DNA of 64,000 bases from Dinoroseobacter sp. (GCA_017643385.1 JAEPNN010000002.1:372001-436000), one strand, 5' to 3'. Counted from the first letter of the stretch, positions 8,941 through 18,759 are shown. Program-made: numbers and translations. The notes: a model not told the origin generated them from the letters alone.

Positions 8941-9312
8941 TCAGAGGGCCATGCGCGCAAGAGCGTAGAGCCCTACCGCCATTGCACCGTAACTTACAGC
9001 GACCATCGCAATCACCATGAGCTTTCGAGTTTCGCCACCGACATAGTCCTCAATGAGGACCTGCACCCCGTGGCGGAAGTGGTTCAGACCGACTACGAGC
9101 ATGGCCGCTGTGACAAGTGCCGGAAATGGACGCGCAAAATGGGCGATGACTGCTTCATATGGCTCACCAACAATGGGGCCGAACGCAAACAGGAAGAGCG
9201 GCACTAAAATAACCAAAATCCAACTCGTAAGGGTCATATGCCAATGATGTGCAGTTCCAGTCTTTGCAGACCCAAGGCCCGCAGCGCGTTTGCGGTCGGT
9301 TAAATAAGCCAT
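8941..9312 (-). CDS. sdhD: Succinate dehydrogenase hydrophobic membrane anchor subunit
   Basis: Membrane anchor of complex II contributing to heme b and ubiquinone binding. The protein has 123 residues with three transmembrane segments, at about residues 27-48, 57-77 and 93-118. [13 protein letters not shown] carries the conserved histidine ligand region and the quinone-site tyrosine region of SdhD. The ATG at 9312 follows GGGGG by 5 bases; the upstream in-frame start lacks this. It lies 10 bases after sdhC and 16 before sdhA, within one transcript. Confidence 0.94.
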   Translation of the reverse strand: MAYLTDRKRAAGLGSAKTGTAHHWHMTLTSWILVILVPLFLFAFGPIVGEPYEAVIAHFARPFPALVTAAMLVVGLNHFRHGVQVLIEDYVGGETRKLMVIAMVAVSYGAMAVGLYALARMAL

Positions 9313-9322
9313 CAGATCCCCC

Positions 9323-9706
9323 TCACAACACAATCACGGTCAATGCAGTCAACACGACCGATCCAATAATGCAGGCCCAACCCAGCTTTTCTGCAGTCGG
9401 GATATCGAGACCTCGCCCAGTGTCCCAATAAAGATGCCGCAGGCCCGCAAGCGAGTGATACCAAAGCGCCCAGATTGAGCCGAGGAGTACCATTTTACCG
9501 AACCACGACGTGACAATCGCGTCTACAAAATTGAAATATGCTTCACCGCTGGCGGCGGCCAACAGCCACCACACGATCAAAAGCGTACCCACGAGAAGCG
9601 CGTTGCCAGTAATCCGCGTCAGGATCGAAGACATCGAGGTTAGCTGCGGTCGATAGACCTGCAAGTGTGGAGACAGGGGCCGATCGCCCCGGTTTACGTC
9701 GGCCAT
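9323..9706 (-). CDS. sdhC: Succinate dehydrogenase cytochrome b556 subunit
   Basis: First gene of the sdh operon, encoding the cytochrome b anchor subunit that with SdhD holds heme and quinone. The 127-residue protein starts ADVNRGDRPLSPHLQVYRPQ, the family hallmark. SILTRITGNAL contains the quinone-site Ser/Arg residues, and WYHSLAGLRHLYWDTG contains the heme-ligand histidine. Three membrane helices are evident. The ATG at 9706 is preceded by AGGGG with good spacing. A pair of palindromic sites lies 135-170 bases upstream and is the likely control point. Confidence 0.96.
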   Translation of the reverse strand: MADVNRGDRPLSPHLQVYRPQLTSMSSILTRITGNALLVGTLLIVWWLLAAASGEAYFNFVDAIVTSWFGKMVLLGSIWALWYHSLAGLRHLYWDTGRGLDIPTAEKLGWACIIGSVVLTALTVIVL

Positions 9707-10076
9707 GGTGGGCCCCTTTCAACTCTACATGACTTTTCTAAGTCGCGTCACGTAACTTGATAGCGTATTCTCCGCTCCTGTCACGCGAACGCACCTGTTT
9801 AAGGCGCGGTTTTTTGGCGCAATCAATTAGAATTCTTAGGTTTGTGATCACAATATTCTAGCGCGTGATCACAAATATTGTATAGTCAGAAAAGAGTTCG
9901 ATCATAGGCGCATACAGCAATTCCGACGCCGATTGAGACTTCAAGACGCTTGGAAGCAAAAGTTAGCTGGACGCATCCGAGAACATCACAGCAAGGCTGG
10001 GCTGTCCCGATCGCATCGGGAGGTATCGAAAACAATCACAATGACGGTTCACCTATCTTAACTGCCTCTTCGCGGA
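9707..10076. other. sdhC upstream region / mch 3' flank without genes
   Basis: This 370-base interval between the sdhC start and the mch stop contains no supportable gene. It holds the sdh promoter region, the two GTGATCAC-centred palindromes at 9842-9874, an AT-rich stretch on either side of them, and a small perfect hairpin CCCGAT-cgc-ATCGGG at 10006-10020. The hairpin lies downstream of mch on the minus strand but is not followed by a T-run, so it is at best a weak terminator. I could not place a confident -35/-10 pair. Confidence 0.6.
9842..9874. promoter_or_regulatory. Paired palindromic operator upstream of sdhC
   Basis: Two copies of a short palindrome are present: TTGTGATCACAA at 9842-9853 and GCGTGATCACAA at 9863-9874. 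Both share a perfect GTGATCAC core, and the core centres are 21 bp apart, two helical turns, so a dimer or tetramer could occupy one face of the DNA. The same pair with the same spacing occurs upstream of sucC. The regulator is not identified. Confidence 0.75.
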
Positions 10077-11108
10077 TCAAGTTGGGACAAGAACCCAATA
10101 ATCGAGGTCCAGAAGTACTCCGGGAAGGTACTTTCCGTCTTCACCTTTAAGCTCACCCACACTGCCGTCCTTGGTTGCAACCAATCGCAAGCGAAGGGCT
10201 CCAACGCCTGGGGCTGCAGTATCTTCTTTGTCCAGCACTTCGCTCCAAGCTTTGATCGTGTCTCCGGCAAATGCCGGATTGGCATGCGCCCCAGCGTTAA
10301 TCCCTGCAATTATTTGTGCGTTCGCCAGACCGTTGAAGGATAATGTCCGTGCCAGGCTGATGATATGACCACCATAAATCAGGCGCTGCCCATCAGGTCG
10401 GACCGTCGCATCAAAGTGCACTTTTGCTGTGTTCTGCCATAGGCGCGTGGCCTGCATGTGTTCAGCATCTTCCAATGTGACGCCATCAACATGATCAATC
10501 ACTTCGCCGATATTGTAATCGGCCCAACGATGAGGCTCGCCTGCCAAAACGAAATTATAATCAGAGAAGTCCAATCCATCTGGCAGGACCAAGTCGTCAT
10601 GATCAACGGTTTTGGCTAGCTCGGGAACGACCGCTTCAGGCGCGGGCGCATCCATATCGCGTTTCCGCACCATGACCCAACGTACATAGCTGAGCACCGT
10701 CTCATCCCGCTGATTCACCCCGTTCGTTCGGACATAAACCACACCGGTTTTTCCGTTAGAGTTCTGTTTAAGCCCGATGACTTCGCTTTCAGACCTCAAG
10801 GTGTCCCCGGGATAAACAGGCTTCAGGAACCGTCCTTCAGCGTACCCCAAATTGGCCACTGCGTTCAGCGATATATCCGGAACGGTCTTACCAAAGACCA
10901 CATGAAATGCAGCGAGATCATCGATCGGGCTTTCCGGCAAACCCGATGCGCGCGCAAATTCGTCCGATGAGTAGAGAGCGTGTCGCGCCGGATAAAGCGC
11001 ATGATAAAGCGCGCGCTCGCCACCCGATACCGTTCTGGGAACTGCGTGACGGATAACCTGGCCGACCGAATAGTCTTCAAAAAAACGGCCGAGATTAGTC
11101 TTGCTCAT
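10077..11108 (-). CDS. mch: Mesaconyl-C1-CoA hydratase / MaoC-family double hot-dog dehydratase
   Basis: Probably the mesaconyl-CoA hydratase that interconverts mesaconyl-CoA and beta-methylmalyl-CoA in the ethylmalonyl-CoA pathway for acetyl-CoA assimilation. The 343-residue protein consists of two MaoC-like hot-dog halves (about 10-160 and 195-340). FFEDYSVGQVIRH and RWADYNIGEVIDH mark the equivalent start of each half. FLKPVYPGDTLRSESEVI and NPAFAGDTIKAWSEVL are the repeated hot-dog helix/strand cores. The ATG at 11108 has GGAG 9 bases upstream. It is the last gene of the mcl2-NnrU-DUF1737-mch operon, one base after the DUF1737 stop. The malyl-CoA thioesterase in the same operon makes the ethylmalonyl-CoA assignment more likely than a generic fatty-acid dehydratase. 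Confidence 0.88.
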   Translation of the reverse strand: MSKTNLGRFFEDYSVGQVIRHAVPRTVSGGERALYHALYPARHALYSSDEFARASGLPESPIDDLAAFHVVFGKTVPDISLNAVANLGYAEGRFLKPVYPGDTLRSESEVIGLKQNSNGKTGVVYVRTNGVNQRDETVLSYVRWVMVRKRDMDAPAPEAVVPELAKTVDHDDLVLPDGLDFSDYNFVLAGEPHRWADYNIGEVIDHVDGVTLEDAEHMQATRLWQNTAKVHFDATVRPDGQRLIYGGHIISLARTLSFNGLANAQIIAGINAGAHANPAFAGDTIKAWSEVLDKEDTAAPGVGALRLRLVATKDGSVGELKGEDGKYLPGVLLDLDYWVLVPT

Positions 11109-11109
11109 C

Positions 11110-11316
11110 TCATTGCGCTCCAAGTTTCAGGTCCGAGCTGTAATCAAGATCAACTTCTTTCGTCACCGCCTGTCCGCAGCGCATCACGCCACGCGCGGCG
11201 TCAAAACTCATGACCGGGTCGCCGTGCAAAACCCACCCCTTAGCCAATGCGTCAGAAACTTTGTGGCAGAACTCCGAAGTATCATCCTCGGTAAGTAGTC
11301 GATAAAGCGTCGTCAT
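11110..11316 (-). CDS. DUF1737 domain protein
   Basis: A 68-residue protein of the DUF1737 family. The typical core LYRLLTEDDTSEFCHKVSDALAKGW is followed by VLHGDPVMSFD, which resembles small proteins made of a helix and a sheet. No biochemical role is known. The start at 11316 overlaps the NnrU-like stop by 4 bases (ATGA), and the stop lies one base before the mch start, so it is cotranslated with ethylmalonyl-CoA pathway enzymes. Its position suggests an accessory role there, but that is inference only. Confidence 0.85.
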   Translation of the reverse strand: MTTLYRLLTEDDTSEFCHKVSDALAKGWVLHGDPVMSFDAARGVMRCGQAVTKEVDLDYSSDLKLGAQ

Positions 11317-11882
11317 GCGGGAAACGGCCAGTAACCGAGCCAGTTGTGAACACCGGCAACAACCGAAAACAATACTACGGAGATGATCCCAAGGTGGATA
11401 TACGTGCGCTCTGATGCGGTTTCAGGTCGGGTCCATTCGGGCTCAGCCTTGTTGATCATAATGACGCTGACGACTGCCCAAGCCAGCATGCCACCAAACA
11501 AGATAATCGATGCCAGATCACCGTTCACCAACAAATGAGCCAAGGTGAAAATCTTGATCGCCGTTAACTGTGGATGACGGATCCGATTGGCTGGCCAGGC
11601 CTTTGCTCCTTGAGCGGCCGACGATCCAAAGACCCAAAACGCAAGCAGCATCAACAAGTTGTTGATGTGGATCATCCAAGATGGTGGGAACCAAACCTGC
11701 ACTAAACCGAGCTCGGTGTTACGATACCCCACGATGATCAGCGCAAGGCCAGCAAGTATCAGTACCGCAACGAGACCCTTGCCCGGCTCACCCAGCTTGG
11801 CGCGTGCATCCGGTGCTATGCGTTTGAAATAGTGGGCCCCGATCCAAAGGACCAGACCTGCAATCATCATTAGGGTGTACAT
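11313..11882 (-). CDS. NnrU-family membrane protein
   Basis: A 189-residue integral membrane protein of the NnrU family. Members were named from the nitrite/nitric oxide reductase region of Rhodobacter, but most are not tied to denitrification. Five or six hydrophobic helices are visible. The family segments GAHYFKRIAP, WPANRIRHPQ and KIFTLAHLLVNGDLAS are present, with histidines similar to those of steroid-isoprenylcysteine methyltransferase-like proteins. It starts at ATG 11882, four bases after mcl2. The neighbouring genes suggest co-expression with acetyl-CoA assimilation enzymes and not with nitrogen-oxide reduction, since no nir or nor gene is near. Confidence 0.87.
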   Translation of the reverse strand: MYTLMMIAGLVLWIGAHYFKRIAPDARAKLGEPGKGLVAVLILAGLALIIVGYRNTELGLVQVWFPPSWMIHINNLLMLLAFWVFGSSAAQGAKAWPANRIRHPQLTAIKIFTLAHLLVNGDLASIILFGGMLAWAVVSVIMINKAEPEWTRPETASERTYIHLGIISVVLFSVVAGVHNWLGYWPFPA

Positions 11883-11886
11883 GGGA

Positions 11887-12738
11887 TCACTCCACGCTGA
11901 GGGCTTCGATTGCCTTAGATGTTGACAGAATTTGGCGTGCAGTCACAACATGCAAATTCTCGACAATCTTGCCGTCCACAACCGCAACCCCTTGCCCGGC
12001 AGTCTCGGCCTGCTCGAAAGCTTCAATCTGGCGTTTTGCAAGGTCAATTTCGTCCCGAGAAGGCGCGAAGGCTTCGTTGGCAATCGCAAGCTGTGCAGGA
12101 TGGATCAGAGTCTTCCCGTCAAATCCCATGTCGCGCCCCTGCGCGCATTCAGCCCGCAACCCTTCTTCGTCCTTAAAGGCATTAAATACGCCATCAACAA
12201 TCGCGATACCTTCAGATTTTGCGGCCAGCAGGCACAACTGAAGCGAGGTAAGCAATGGCATCCGATCTGGTCTGAAGCGCATCTGTAAATCTTTGGCCAA
12301 GTCGTTCGTGCCCATCACAAAGCCCACCATTTTCGGGTGCGCTGCAATCTCCAAAGCATTCAGCATTCCTCTAGGCGTTTCCATCATTGCCCAAACCGGA
12401 AGATCACCTGTGATTGAGGCAAGTTCGTCGAGTTGTGCAGCGCTATCCACCTTGGGCAGAAGGATTGCATCACAAGCCATTTCGCAAACAGCTTTGGCGT
12501 CGTCTGCGCCCCATTTGGTGTCCAAACCATTGATGCGCACGATCCGAAGTCGTCTGCCATAGTCCTTCTCGGCCAGCGCTGTGCGAAGCGTGGTGCGCGC
12601 ATTAACCTTTTGGTCGGGCGCAACCGCATCTTCCAAATCGAAGATGATCGCATCAACCGCTAAGGTCGTAGCCTTTTCCAGTGCCCGTTCTCTGGAGCCA
12701 GGAATGTACAGGACCGAACGATAAGGGCGATTGTTCAT
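11887..12738 (-). CDS. mcl2: (3S)-malyl-CoA thioesterase / HpcH-HpaI aldolase family
   Basis: CitE-like protein of the HpcH/HpaI aldolase superfamily. The closest described function for this sequence type is the Mcl2 malyl-CoA thioesterase, which hydrolyses (3S)-malyl-CoA to malate at the end of the ethylmalonyl-CoA route. The 283-residue protein has RSVLYIPGSRERALEKA, the metal-binding FDLEDAVAP, the RINGLDTKWG loop, MMETPRGMLNA and FMGTNDLAKDL, then a C-terminal GKTLIHPAQLA. The ATG at 12738 follows GGAGAG by 4 bases; an upstream in-frame start would add a non-conserved tail. It is first in the operon with mch last. Malyl-CoA lyase Mcl1 is a paralogue with a different N-terminus (FGPGSRP-type), so Mcl2 is preferred, though beta-methylmalyl-CoA activity cannot be excluded. 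Confidence 0.87.
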   Translation of the reverse strand: MNNRPYRSVLYIPGSRERALEKATTLAVDAIIFDLEDAVAPDQKVNARTTLRTALAEKDYGRRLRIVRINGLDTKWGADDAKAVCEMACDAILLPKVDSAAQLDELASITGDLPVWAMMETPRGMLNALEIAAHPKMVGFVMGTNDLAKDLQMRFRPDRMPLLTSLQLCLLAAKSEGIAIVDGVFNAFKDEEGLRAECAQGRDMGFDGKTLIHPAQLAIANEAFAPSRDEIDLAKRQIEAFEQAETAGQGVAVVDGKIVENLHVVTARQILSTSKAIEALSVE

Positions 12739-12802
12739 GAATCTCTCCAGTGAAGTGCGCGCGAAAAGAACCAGAACAAGCACCTAAACGCAACAATATT
12801 TC

Positions 12803-12817
12803 TTCTGCATTGCAGAA
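12803..12817. promoter_or_regulatory. Perfect 15-bp palindrome upstream of mcl2
   Basis: TTCTGCA-T-TGCAGAA is a perfect dyad 65-79 bases upstream of the mcl2 start, in the gap shared with the divergent exported-protein gene. A TGCA-centred site is reminiscent of operators bound by short-chain acyl regulators of the RamB/ScfR type near this pathway in relatives, but the match is not exact. Regulator and direction are inferred only from position. Confidence 0.45.
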
Positions 12818-12934
12818 TCACTTTGGTGCAACATCCAACGAACGGTTCATTAACCAGTTTTGAACGCCTTTTCCTGAGTTTGATCGCTATCGTTTTCGTC
12901 AATTTAGACGCTTTTTGTCCGGAAAGGTCGGCCC

Positions 12935-14295
<1,361 letters not shown>

Positions 14296-14315
14296 TCGAC
14301 ACAACTCATTTTCAT

Positions 14316-14352
14316 AAAGGCCTGTGGCACAACCCGCCGCAGGCCTTTTGTT
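14316..14352 (+). terminator. Rho-independent terminator of mdh
   Basis: The stem AAAGGCCTG (14316-14324) pairs with CAGGCCTTT (14340-14348) across a loop of about 15 bases, followed by a short T-rich run (TTTTGTTTT). It directly follows the mdh stop and precedes pepT, and nothing else explains it. Confidence 0.85.
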
Positions 14353-14417
14353 TTGGCATGCGTTGACTTCCTTGAGAGCATCTGCCCCATTTCGTGCCAA
14401 AGGGAGGAGCCAGTCTG

Positions 14418-15659
14418 ATGACAGATGCTTTCGACAAAGAACTGGAACAGCGACTGGTGCGCTATGCGGCCATCGACAGTCAGTCGGACATGGACCGTGA
14501 GGGCAGCCCTTCCACCGAATGTCAGCATGAAATGCTCAACCTTATGGTCGCGGAACTGACGGAGATCGGCGCATCCGATGTCGTCAAGTCAGACTATGGA
14601 ACGGTTATTGCAACGATCCCGGGCAATACCGAAGGGCCGACCATCGGCTTTCTGGCGCATGTCGACACGGCCCCACAATTCAATGCGACCGGTGTAAAAC
14701 CGCGCGTCATTCACGGTTATAATGGCGGCGACATTACCTTCCCCGACGATCCTGACCTAGTGCTCAGCCCATCAGACTTCCCATACCTTGCCGAAAAGGT
14801 TGGACAGGACATTATTACAGCCTCCGGATCAACATTGCTGGGTGCGGATGACAAGTCGGGCATCGCAGTGATTATGACAGCCGCACGACATTTGCTTGAG
14901 AACCCCCATTTACCGCGCCCGGATATCCGGATTGCTTTCACGCCAGATGAGGAAATCGGACGTGGTGTCCATGCGAATTTGCCAAAGGACTTAGGGGTCG
15001 ATTTCGCTTACACGTTTGACGGCGGCGATTTGGGAGAGGTCGTCTACGAGACCTTCTCTGCCGATTTCGCGACAGTCACTGTAACCGGTGTATCAATTCA
15101 CCCCGGTGAGGCGACAGGAAAGCTGGTGAACGCGATCCACTTGGCTTCGCGGATCGTCGATACACTGCCGCAGGCAACTCAGACGCCGGAAACCACTGCA
15201 GACCGTGAAGGGTTCCTTCATTGTGTCGATATGAGTGGGGACGCTGCGCAAATGACGCTGCGGCTGATGCTCAGGGATTTTGAACTTGATGGGCTGGAAG
15301 CGAAAGGCGCATTGCTACGTCAGGTCTGCGCGGTTGTCGGCGCCACGGAACCGCGAGCGCAGATTGAGGTCGAAATCACGCCCCAATACAGAAACATGCG
15401 CTACTGGCTGGCAGACAATATGGCGCCCGTAAATGTGGCCCATACTGCGCTGGACGATATTGGTATCGAACTGATCGAAACGGTTATTCGCGGCGGAACC
15501 GATGGATCGCGCCTGACGGAGATGGGCGTACCGTGTCCAAACTTATTCACAGGGCAACAAAACCTTCACGGCCCTCTGGAATACATCTCGGTTCAGGATA
15601 TGGCGCGCGCGACAGAGTTCATGCTTGCGATCGCTGCGCGTAGCGTAGACCAATCCTGA
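14418..15659 (+). CDS. pepT: Peptidase T (tripeptide aminopeptidase, M20 family)
   Basis: Cytosolic zinc aminopeptidase releasing the N-terminal residue from tripeptides. The 413-residue protein shows the M20B pattern. The metal-binding histidine lies in [11 protein letters not shown], the bridging aspartate in [12 protein letters not shown], and catalytic glutamates in [11 protein letters not shown]. The third-metal region is [16 protein letters not shown], and the C-terminal metal histidine is in [31 protein letters not shown] marks the lid domain with the PepT-specific HPG. ATG 14418 is preceded by GGAGGAG about 10 bases upstream. It lies between the mdh terminator and the suc operon, so it is an independent unit. 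Confidence 0.95.
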   Translation: MTDAFDKELEQRLVRYAAIDSQSDMDREGSPSTECQHEMLNLMVAELTEIGASDVVKSDYGTVIATIPGNTEGPTIGFLAHVDTAPQFNATGVKPRVIHGYNGGDITFPDDPDLVLSPSDFPYLAEKVGQDIITASGSTLLGADDKSGIAVIMTAARHLLENPHLPRPDIRIAFTPDEEIGRGVHANLPKDLGVDFAYTFDGGDLGEVVYETFSADFATVTVTGVSIHPGEATGKLVNAIHLASRIVDTLPQATQTPETTADREGFLHCVDMSGDAAQMTLRLMLRDFELDGLEAKGALLRQVCAVVGATEPRAQIEVEITPQYRNMRYWLADNMAPVNVAHTALDDIGIELIETVIRGGTDGSRLTEMGVPCPNLFTGQQNLHGPLEYISVQDMARATEFMLAIAARSVDQS

Positions 15660-15739
15660 CACGAAACCGTGTCTTTCTGAGTCGCAGATTCGCCCGACTT
15701 AGAGCCCAAAAATTACAATCACATACAGCCCACTTATCA

Positions 15740-15773
15740 TTTGTGATCACAAATTTTTCTGCTGTGATCACAA
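15740..15773. promoter_or_regulatory. Paired palindromic operator upstream of sucC
   Basis: TTTGTGATCACAAA (15740-15753, perfect palindrome) and CTGTGATCACAA (15762-15773) each contain a GTGATCAC core. Core centres are 21 bp apart, exactly as at sdhC. They lie about 98-132 bases upstream of the sucC ATG in an AT-rich promoter region. The duplicated arrangement at two TCA operons makes chance unlikely. Confidence 0.78.
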
Positions 15774-15871
15774 ATGTCGGTTTTCCGTCCTATGCGGCGA
15801 ATTGGTGTTTTCACTGTCCGTTCCCATATGCCATCCCGATCAGGAACGAGAACCAAAGACGGGACAGTTTC

Positions 15872-17065
15872 ATGAACATTCATGAGTATCAGGCCAAGGC
15901 TCTGCTGCGCTCCTACGGCGCGCCAGTGTCTGACGGGCGCGTCGTGCTCAAGGCCGAAGACGCAAAAACCGCCGCAGGAGAACTTGATGGCCCGCTTTGG
16001 GTGGTCAAGGCACAGATCCATGCCGGCGGTCGCGGCAAAGGCACCTTCAAGGAGGCCGACGCGGGTGAAAAAGGCGGCGTCCGTCTTGCCAAATCCGCAT
16101 CTGAAGCCGCGGAAGAGGCCAGGAAGATGCTGGGCCGCACTTTGGTGACACATCAGACGGGCCCCGTAGGCAAGCAAGTGAACCGCATCTATATCGAAGA
16201 TGGGTCGGGCATCGAGACCGAGATGTACCTTGCCCTTCTCGTGGATCGTGCGACCAGTCGCGTGTCCTTCGTCTGCTCCACCGAGGGCGGAATGGACATC
16301 GAAGAAGTCGCTGCAGAGGCGCCTGAGAAAATCCTGTCCTTCACTGTCGATCCAGCCACCGGCTACCAACCCTACCATGGACGCCGCGTTGCCTTCGCAC
16401 TCGGTCTGAAAGGCGCGCAGGTCAAGCAATGTGTTGGCCTGATGGGAATGCTATTCAAAGCCTTCATGGATAAAGACATGGAGATGCTTGAGATCAACCC
16501 GCTGATAGTGACCGACAAGGGTGATCTGAAAGTCCTCGACGCCAAAGTGGGTTTTGACGGAAACGCGGTTTACCGGCACGCCGATGTCGCTGCCCTGCGC
16601 GACGAGACGGAAGAAGACCCCAAGGAACTCGCTGCCTCCAAGTTCGACCTGAACTACATCGCGCTTGATGGCGAGATTGGCTGCATGGTGAACGGTGCAG
16701 GCCTCGCTATGGCCACGATGGACATTATCAAGCTTTACGGCTCCGAGCCTGCAAACTTCCTTGATGTGGGCGGCGGTGCCACTACCGAGAAGGTGACCGA
16801 GGCGTTCAAGATCATTACCTCTGACCCGAACGTCAAAGGCATCCTTGTGAACATCTTCGGCGGCATCATGCGCTGCGATGTGATCGCAGAGGGCGTTGTG
16901 ACGGCCGTCAAGGAGGTTGGCTTGCAAGTGCCCCTCGTTGTGCGTCTTGAGGGCACCAATGTCGAGAAGGGCAAGGAGATCATCAACACCTCCGGCCTGA
17001 ACGTGATCGCGGCGGACGACCTGAAAGACGGCGCCGAAAAAATTGTGGCTGCGGTGAAAGGCTAA
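15872..17065 (+). CDS. sucC: Succinyl-CoA synthetase (ADP-forming) beta subunit
   Basis: Beta subunit of succinyl-CoA synthetase, which couples succinyl-CoA cleavage to nucleotide triphosphate formation. The 397-residue protein opens [20 protein letters not shown], the family hallmark. The ATP-grasp elements [26 protein letters not shown] and [12 protein letters not shown], and the C-terminal [15 protein letters not shown], are all present. The ATG at 15872 is the conserved start; the open frame continues upstream through the operator and is not coding there. The Shine-Dalgarno is weak. It is first in the sucC-D-x-A-B-y-MAPEG-lpd operon, five bases before sucD. Confidence 0.98.
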   Translation: MNIHEYQAKALLRSYGAPVSDGRVVLKAEDAKTAAGELDGPLWVVKAQIHAGGRGKGTFKEADAGEKGGVRLAKSASEAAEEARKMLGRTLVTHQTGPVGKQVNRIYIEDGSGIETEMYLALLVDRATSRVSFVCSTEGGMDIEEVAAEAPEKILSFTVDPATGYQPYHGRRVAFALGLKGAQVKQCVGLMGMLFKAFMDKDMEMLEINPLIVTDKGDLKVLDAKVGFDGNAVYRHADVAALRDETEEDPKELAASKFDLNYIALDGEIGCMVNGAGLAMATMDIIKLYGSEPANFLDVGGGATTEKVTEAFKIITSDPNVKGILVNIFGGIMRCDVIAEGVVTAVKEVGLQVPLVVRLEGTNVEKGKEIINTSGLNVIAADDLKDGAEKIVAAVKG

Positions 17066-17070
17066 GACCA

Positions 17071-17955
17071 ATGGCAATTCTTGTAGACGAAAACACCAAA
17101 GTCATCTGTCAGGGCTTCACCGGAAGCCAGGGCACGTTCCACTCCGAACAAGCAATCGCGTATGGTACGCAAATGGTCGGTGGGGTCACACCCGGCAAGG
17201 GCGGACAGGAACATCTGGGTCTTCCCGTCTTCGACAGCTGCTTTGAAGCCGTTGAAAAAGCGGGCGCGAACGCGTCGGTGATTTATGTCCCACCGCCCTT
17301 TGCTGCGGACTCGATCCTCGAAGCGATCGACGCGGAAATTCCGCTCGTGATTTGCATCACTGAAGGCATTCCAGTGCTCGATATGATGAAGGTCAAGCGC
17401 GCGCTGGAAGGCTCCGCCACCCGACTGATCGGCCCGAACTGCCCGGGTGTCATTACACCTGACGCCTGCAAGATCGGCATTATGCCCGGCCACATTCACA
17501 AGCGCGGGAGCGTGGGTGTTGTGAGCCGCTCGGGCACCCTTACTTACGAGGCTGTGAAACAGACCTCAGACATGGGCCTCGGCCAATCGACCGCTGTCGG
17601 AATCGGCGGCGACCCGATCAAGGGCACGGAACATATCGACGTGCTTGAGATGTTCCTGACGGATGATGAAACCGAAAGCATCATCATGATCGGTGAAATC
17701 GGTGGGACTGCGGAAGAAGAAGCGGCCGAGTTCCTCGCCGCCGAGCGAAAGAAAGGTCGCTGGAAGCCAACCGCTGGCTTCATCGCCGGTCGCACGGCAC
17801 CTCCCGGACGCCGCATGGGCCATGCCGGTGCCATCGTGGCAGGCGGCAAAGGCGATGCCGAGAGCAAGATCGAAGCCATGCGCAGCGCAGGCATCGTGGT
17901 GGCGGACAGCCCCGCGACGCTGGGCGAGGCCGTGATGGAAGCGATCGGCAAATAA
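17071..17955 (+). CDS. sucD: Succinyl-CoA synthetase alpha subunit
   Basis: Alpha subunit binding CoA and carrying the phosphohistidine. The 294-residue protein has the CoA-binding [14 protein letters not shown] segment. Further motifs are [25 protein letters not shown], the phosphate-loop [13 protein letters not shown], and the catalytic histidine near [17 protein letters not shown] (His in MGHAGA). ATG 17071 is five bases after sucC. The stop (TAA) shares its last base with the next gene's ATG, indicating coupled translation into the unknown exported protein. Confidence 0.98.
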   Translation: MAILVDENTKVICQGFTGSQGTFHSEQAIAYGTQMVGGVTPGKGGQEHLGLPVFDSCFEAVEKAGANASVIYVPPPFAADSILEAIDAEIPLVICITEGIPVLDMMKVKRALEGSATRLIGPNCPGVITPDACKIGIMPGHIHKRGSVGVVSRSGTLTYEAVKQTSDMGLGQSTAVGIGGDPIKGTEHIDVLEMFLTDDETESIIMIGEIGGTAEEEAAEFLAAERKKGRWKPTAGFIAGRTAPPGRRMGHAGAIVAGGKGDAESKIEAMRSAGIVVADSPATLGEAVMEAIGK

Positions 17956-18752
17956 TGAACGCAGCCGCCCATAACCAATCGGGCTATCGCAACTCTGCCC
18001 AGTTCTCCGGTCGCGCCTTGCGGCCGGAGTTTTGGGTTTCGATGGGCAACCAGCTGATTGCCCGAACATTCAAACCCTTGGTCGCGCAGCTGTTGGCCGC
18101 AGCGCTATTGGTTTTCCTGGTTTTCCTCGGTGGAGCTGCGTTGGCGTCGACCGAAGACATCGATTTGTCCGCATTTGACGCCTGCGTTTCAGCGCAAAGC
18201 TTTGCGGCCTTCCCAGAAAATGAATTGCTTTCGGTAGGATGGGCGGAAAGCCTAACCGTTGCCGATACGGACGAGGCTTGGTTGGTCGATGGATCGATCG
18301 CTGCGCTCAGCACAACACAGGATCAGCCCATCGATTGGGAGGCTGCAAACGCGAGCGCAACGGATATGATCCAAAGCGTACGCAGTTTTGTGCGAATGGG
18401 TGCGGTGAAACTTTTCACCCACCAGCCTGCCGACGCAAGCCTTCTTGTACTGACTTTTCCAGATGACGGTTGGCATATCGTACATTGTATCTATGGCGGA
18501 CCGATGAGCCCGCAAATGGAAGAATTGGCTGAAACAATCAAATCGATGGACGGCCAGGCCGGGATCACTCAGGCGACGCCCGAACTTAGCATCTTAAACA
18601 TCCGCAGCAAAACCGAAACCAATGGCGAGCCCTCCAAGACCCGCGCCATGGAAGCCCAGCTTGGCATATTTCTTGCATCCGAGTTGCCTCTTTTGGGCCG
18701 CGCGCCCCGCGTAGAGCTGGGCATGTCAATCTACAGCTACACGCAAAAATGA
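17955..18752 (+). CDS. Membrane-anchored or exported protein of unknown function in the suc operon
   Basis: A 265-residue protein with a cytoplasmic N-terminal tail of about 40 residues and one strong hydrophobic segment (about 43-65, LVAQLLAAALLVFLVFLGG). Cleavage is possible after ALA, and a soluble exported domain follows. That domain has two cysteines (FDACVSAQSF and HIVHCIYGG), so a disulfide is plausible. No named domain is recognised. The start shares one base with the sucD stop, and sucA begins 7 bases after its stop, so it is an integral part of the suc transcript. An alternative start at the internal ATG 18042 (MGNQLIARTF), shortening the tail, is possible. A role connected to 2-oxoglutarate dehydrogenase is not obvious for an exported protein. 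Confidence 0.78.
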   Translation: MNAAAHNQSGYRNSAQFSGRALRPEFWVSMGNQLIARTFKPLVAQLLAAALLVFLVFLGGAALASTEDIDLSAFDACVSAQSFAAFPENELLSVGWAESLTVADTDEAWLVDGSIAALSTTQDQPIDWEAANASATDMIQSVRSFVRMGAVKLFTHQPADASLLVLTFPDDGWHIVHCIYGGPMSPQMEELAETIKSMDGQAGITQATPELSILNIRSKTETNGEPSKTRAMEAQLGIFLASELPLLGRAPRVELGMSIYSYTQK

Positions 18753-18759
18753 GGCTGAA

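Noticed and set aside
9842-9874. CRP-type binding sites
   Set aside because: The TGTGA and TCACA halves overlap with no 6-base spacer, so the geometry does not fit CRP/FNR consensus sites.
10006-10020. Hairpin CCCGAT-cgc-ATCGGG as mch terminator
   Set aside because: The stem is only 6 bp and no T-run follows on the mch strand, so it is not called as a terminator.
15737-16429. 230-codon open frame on the minus strand over sucC and its operator
   Set aside because: Antisense to sucC and spanning regulatory DNA; no conserved features.
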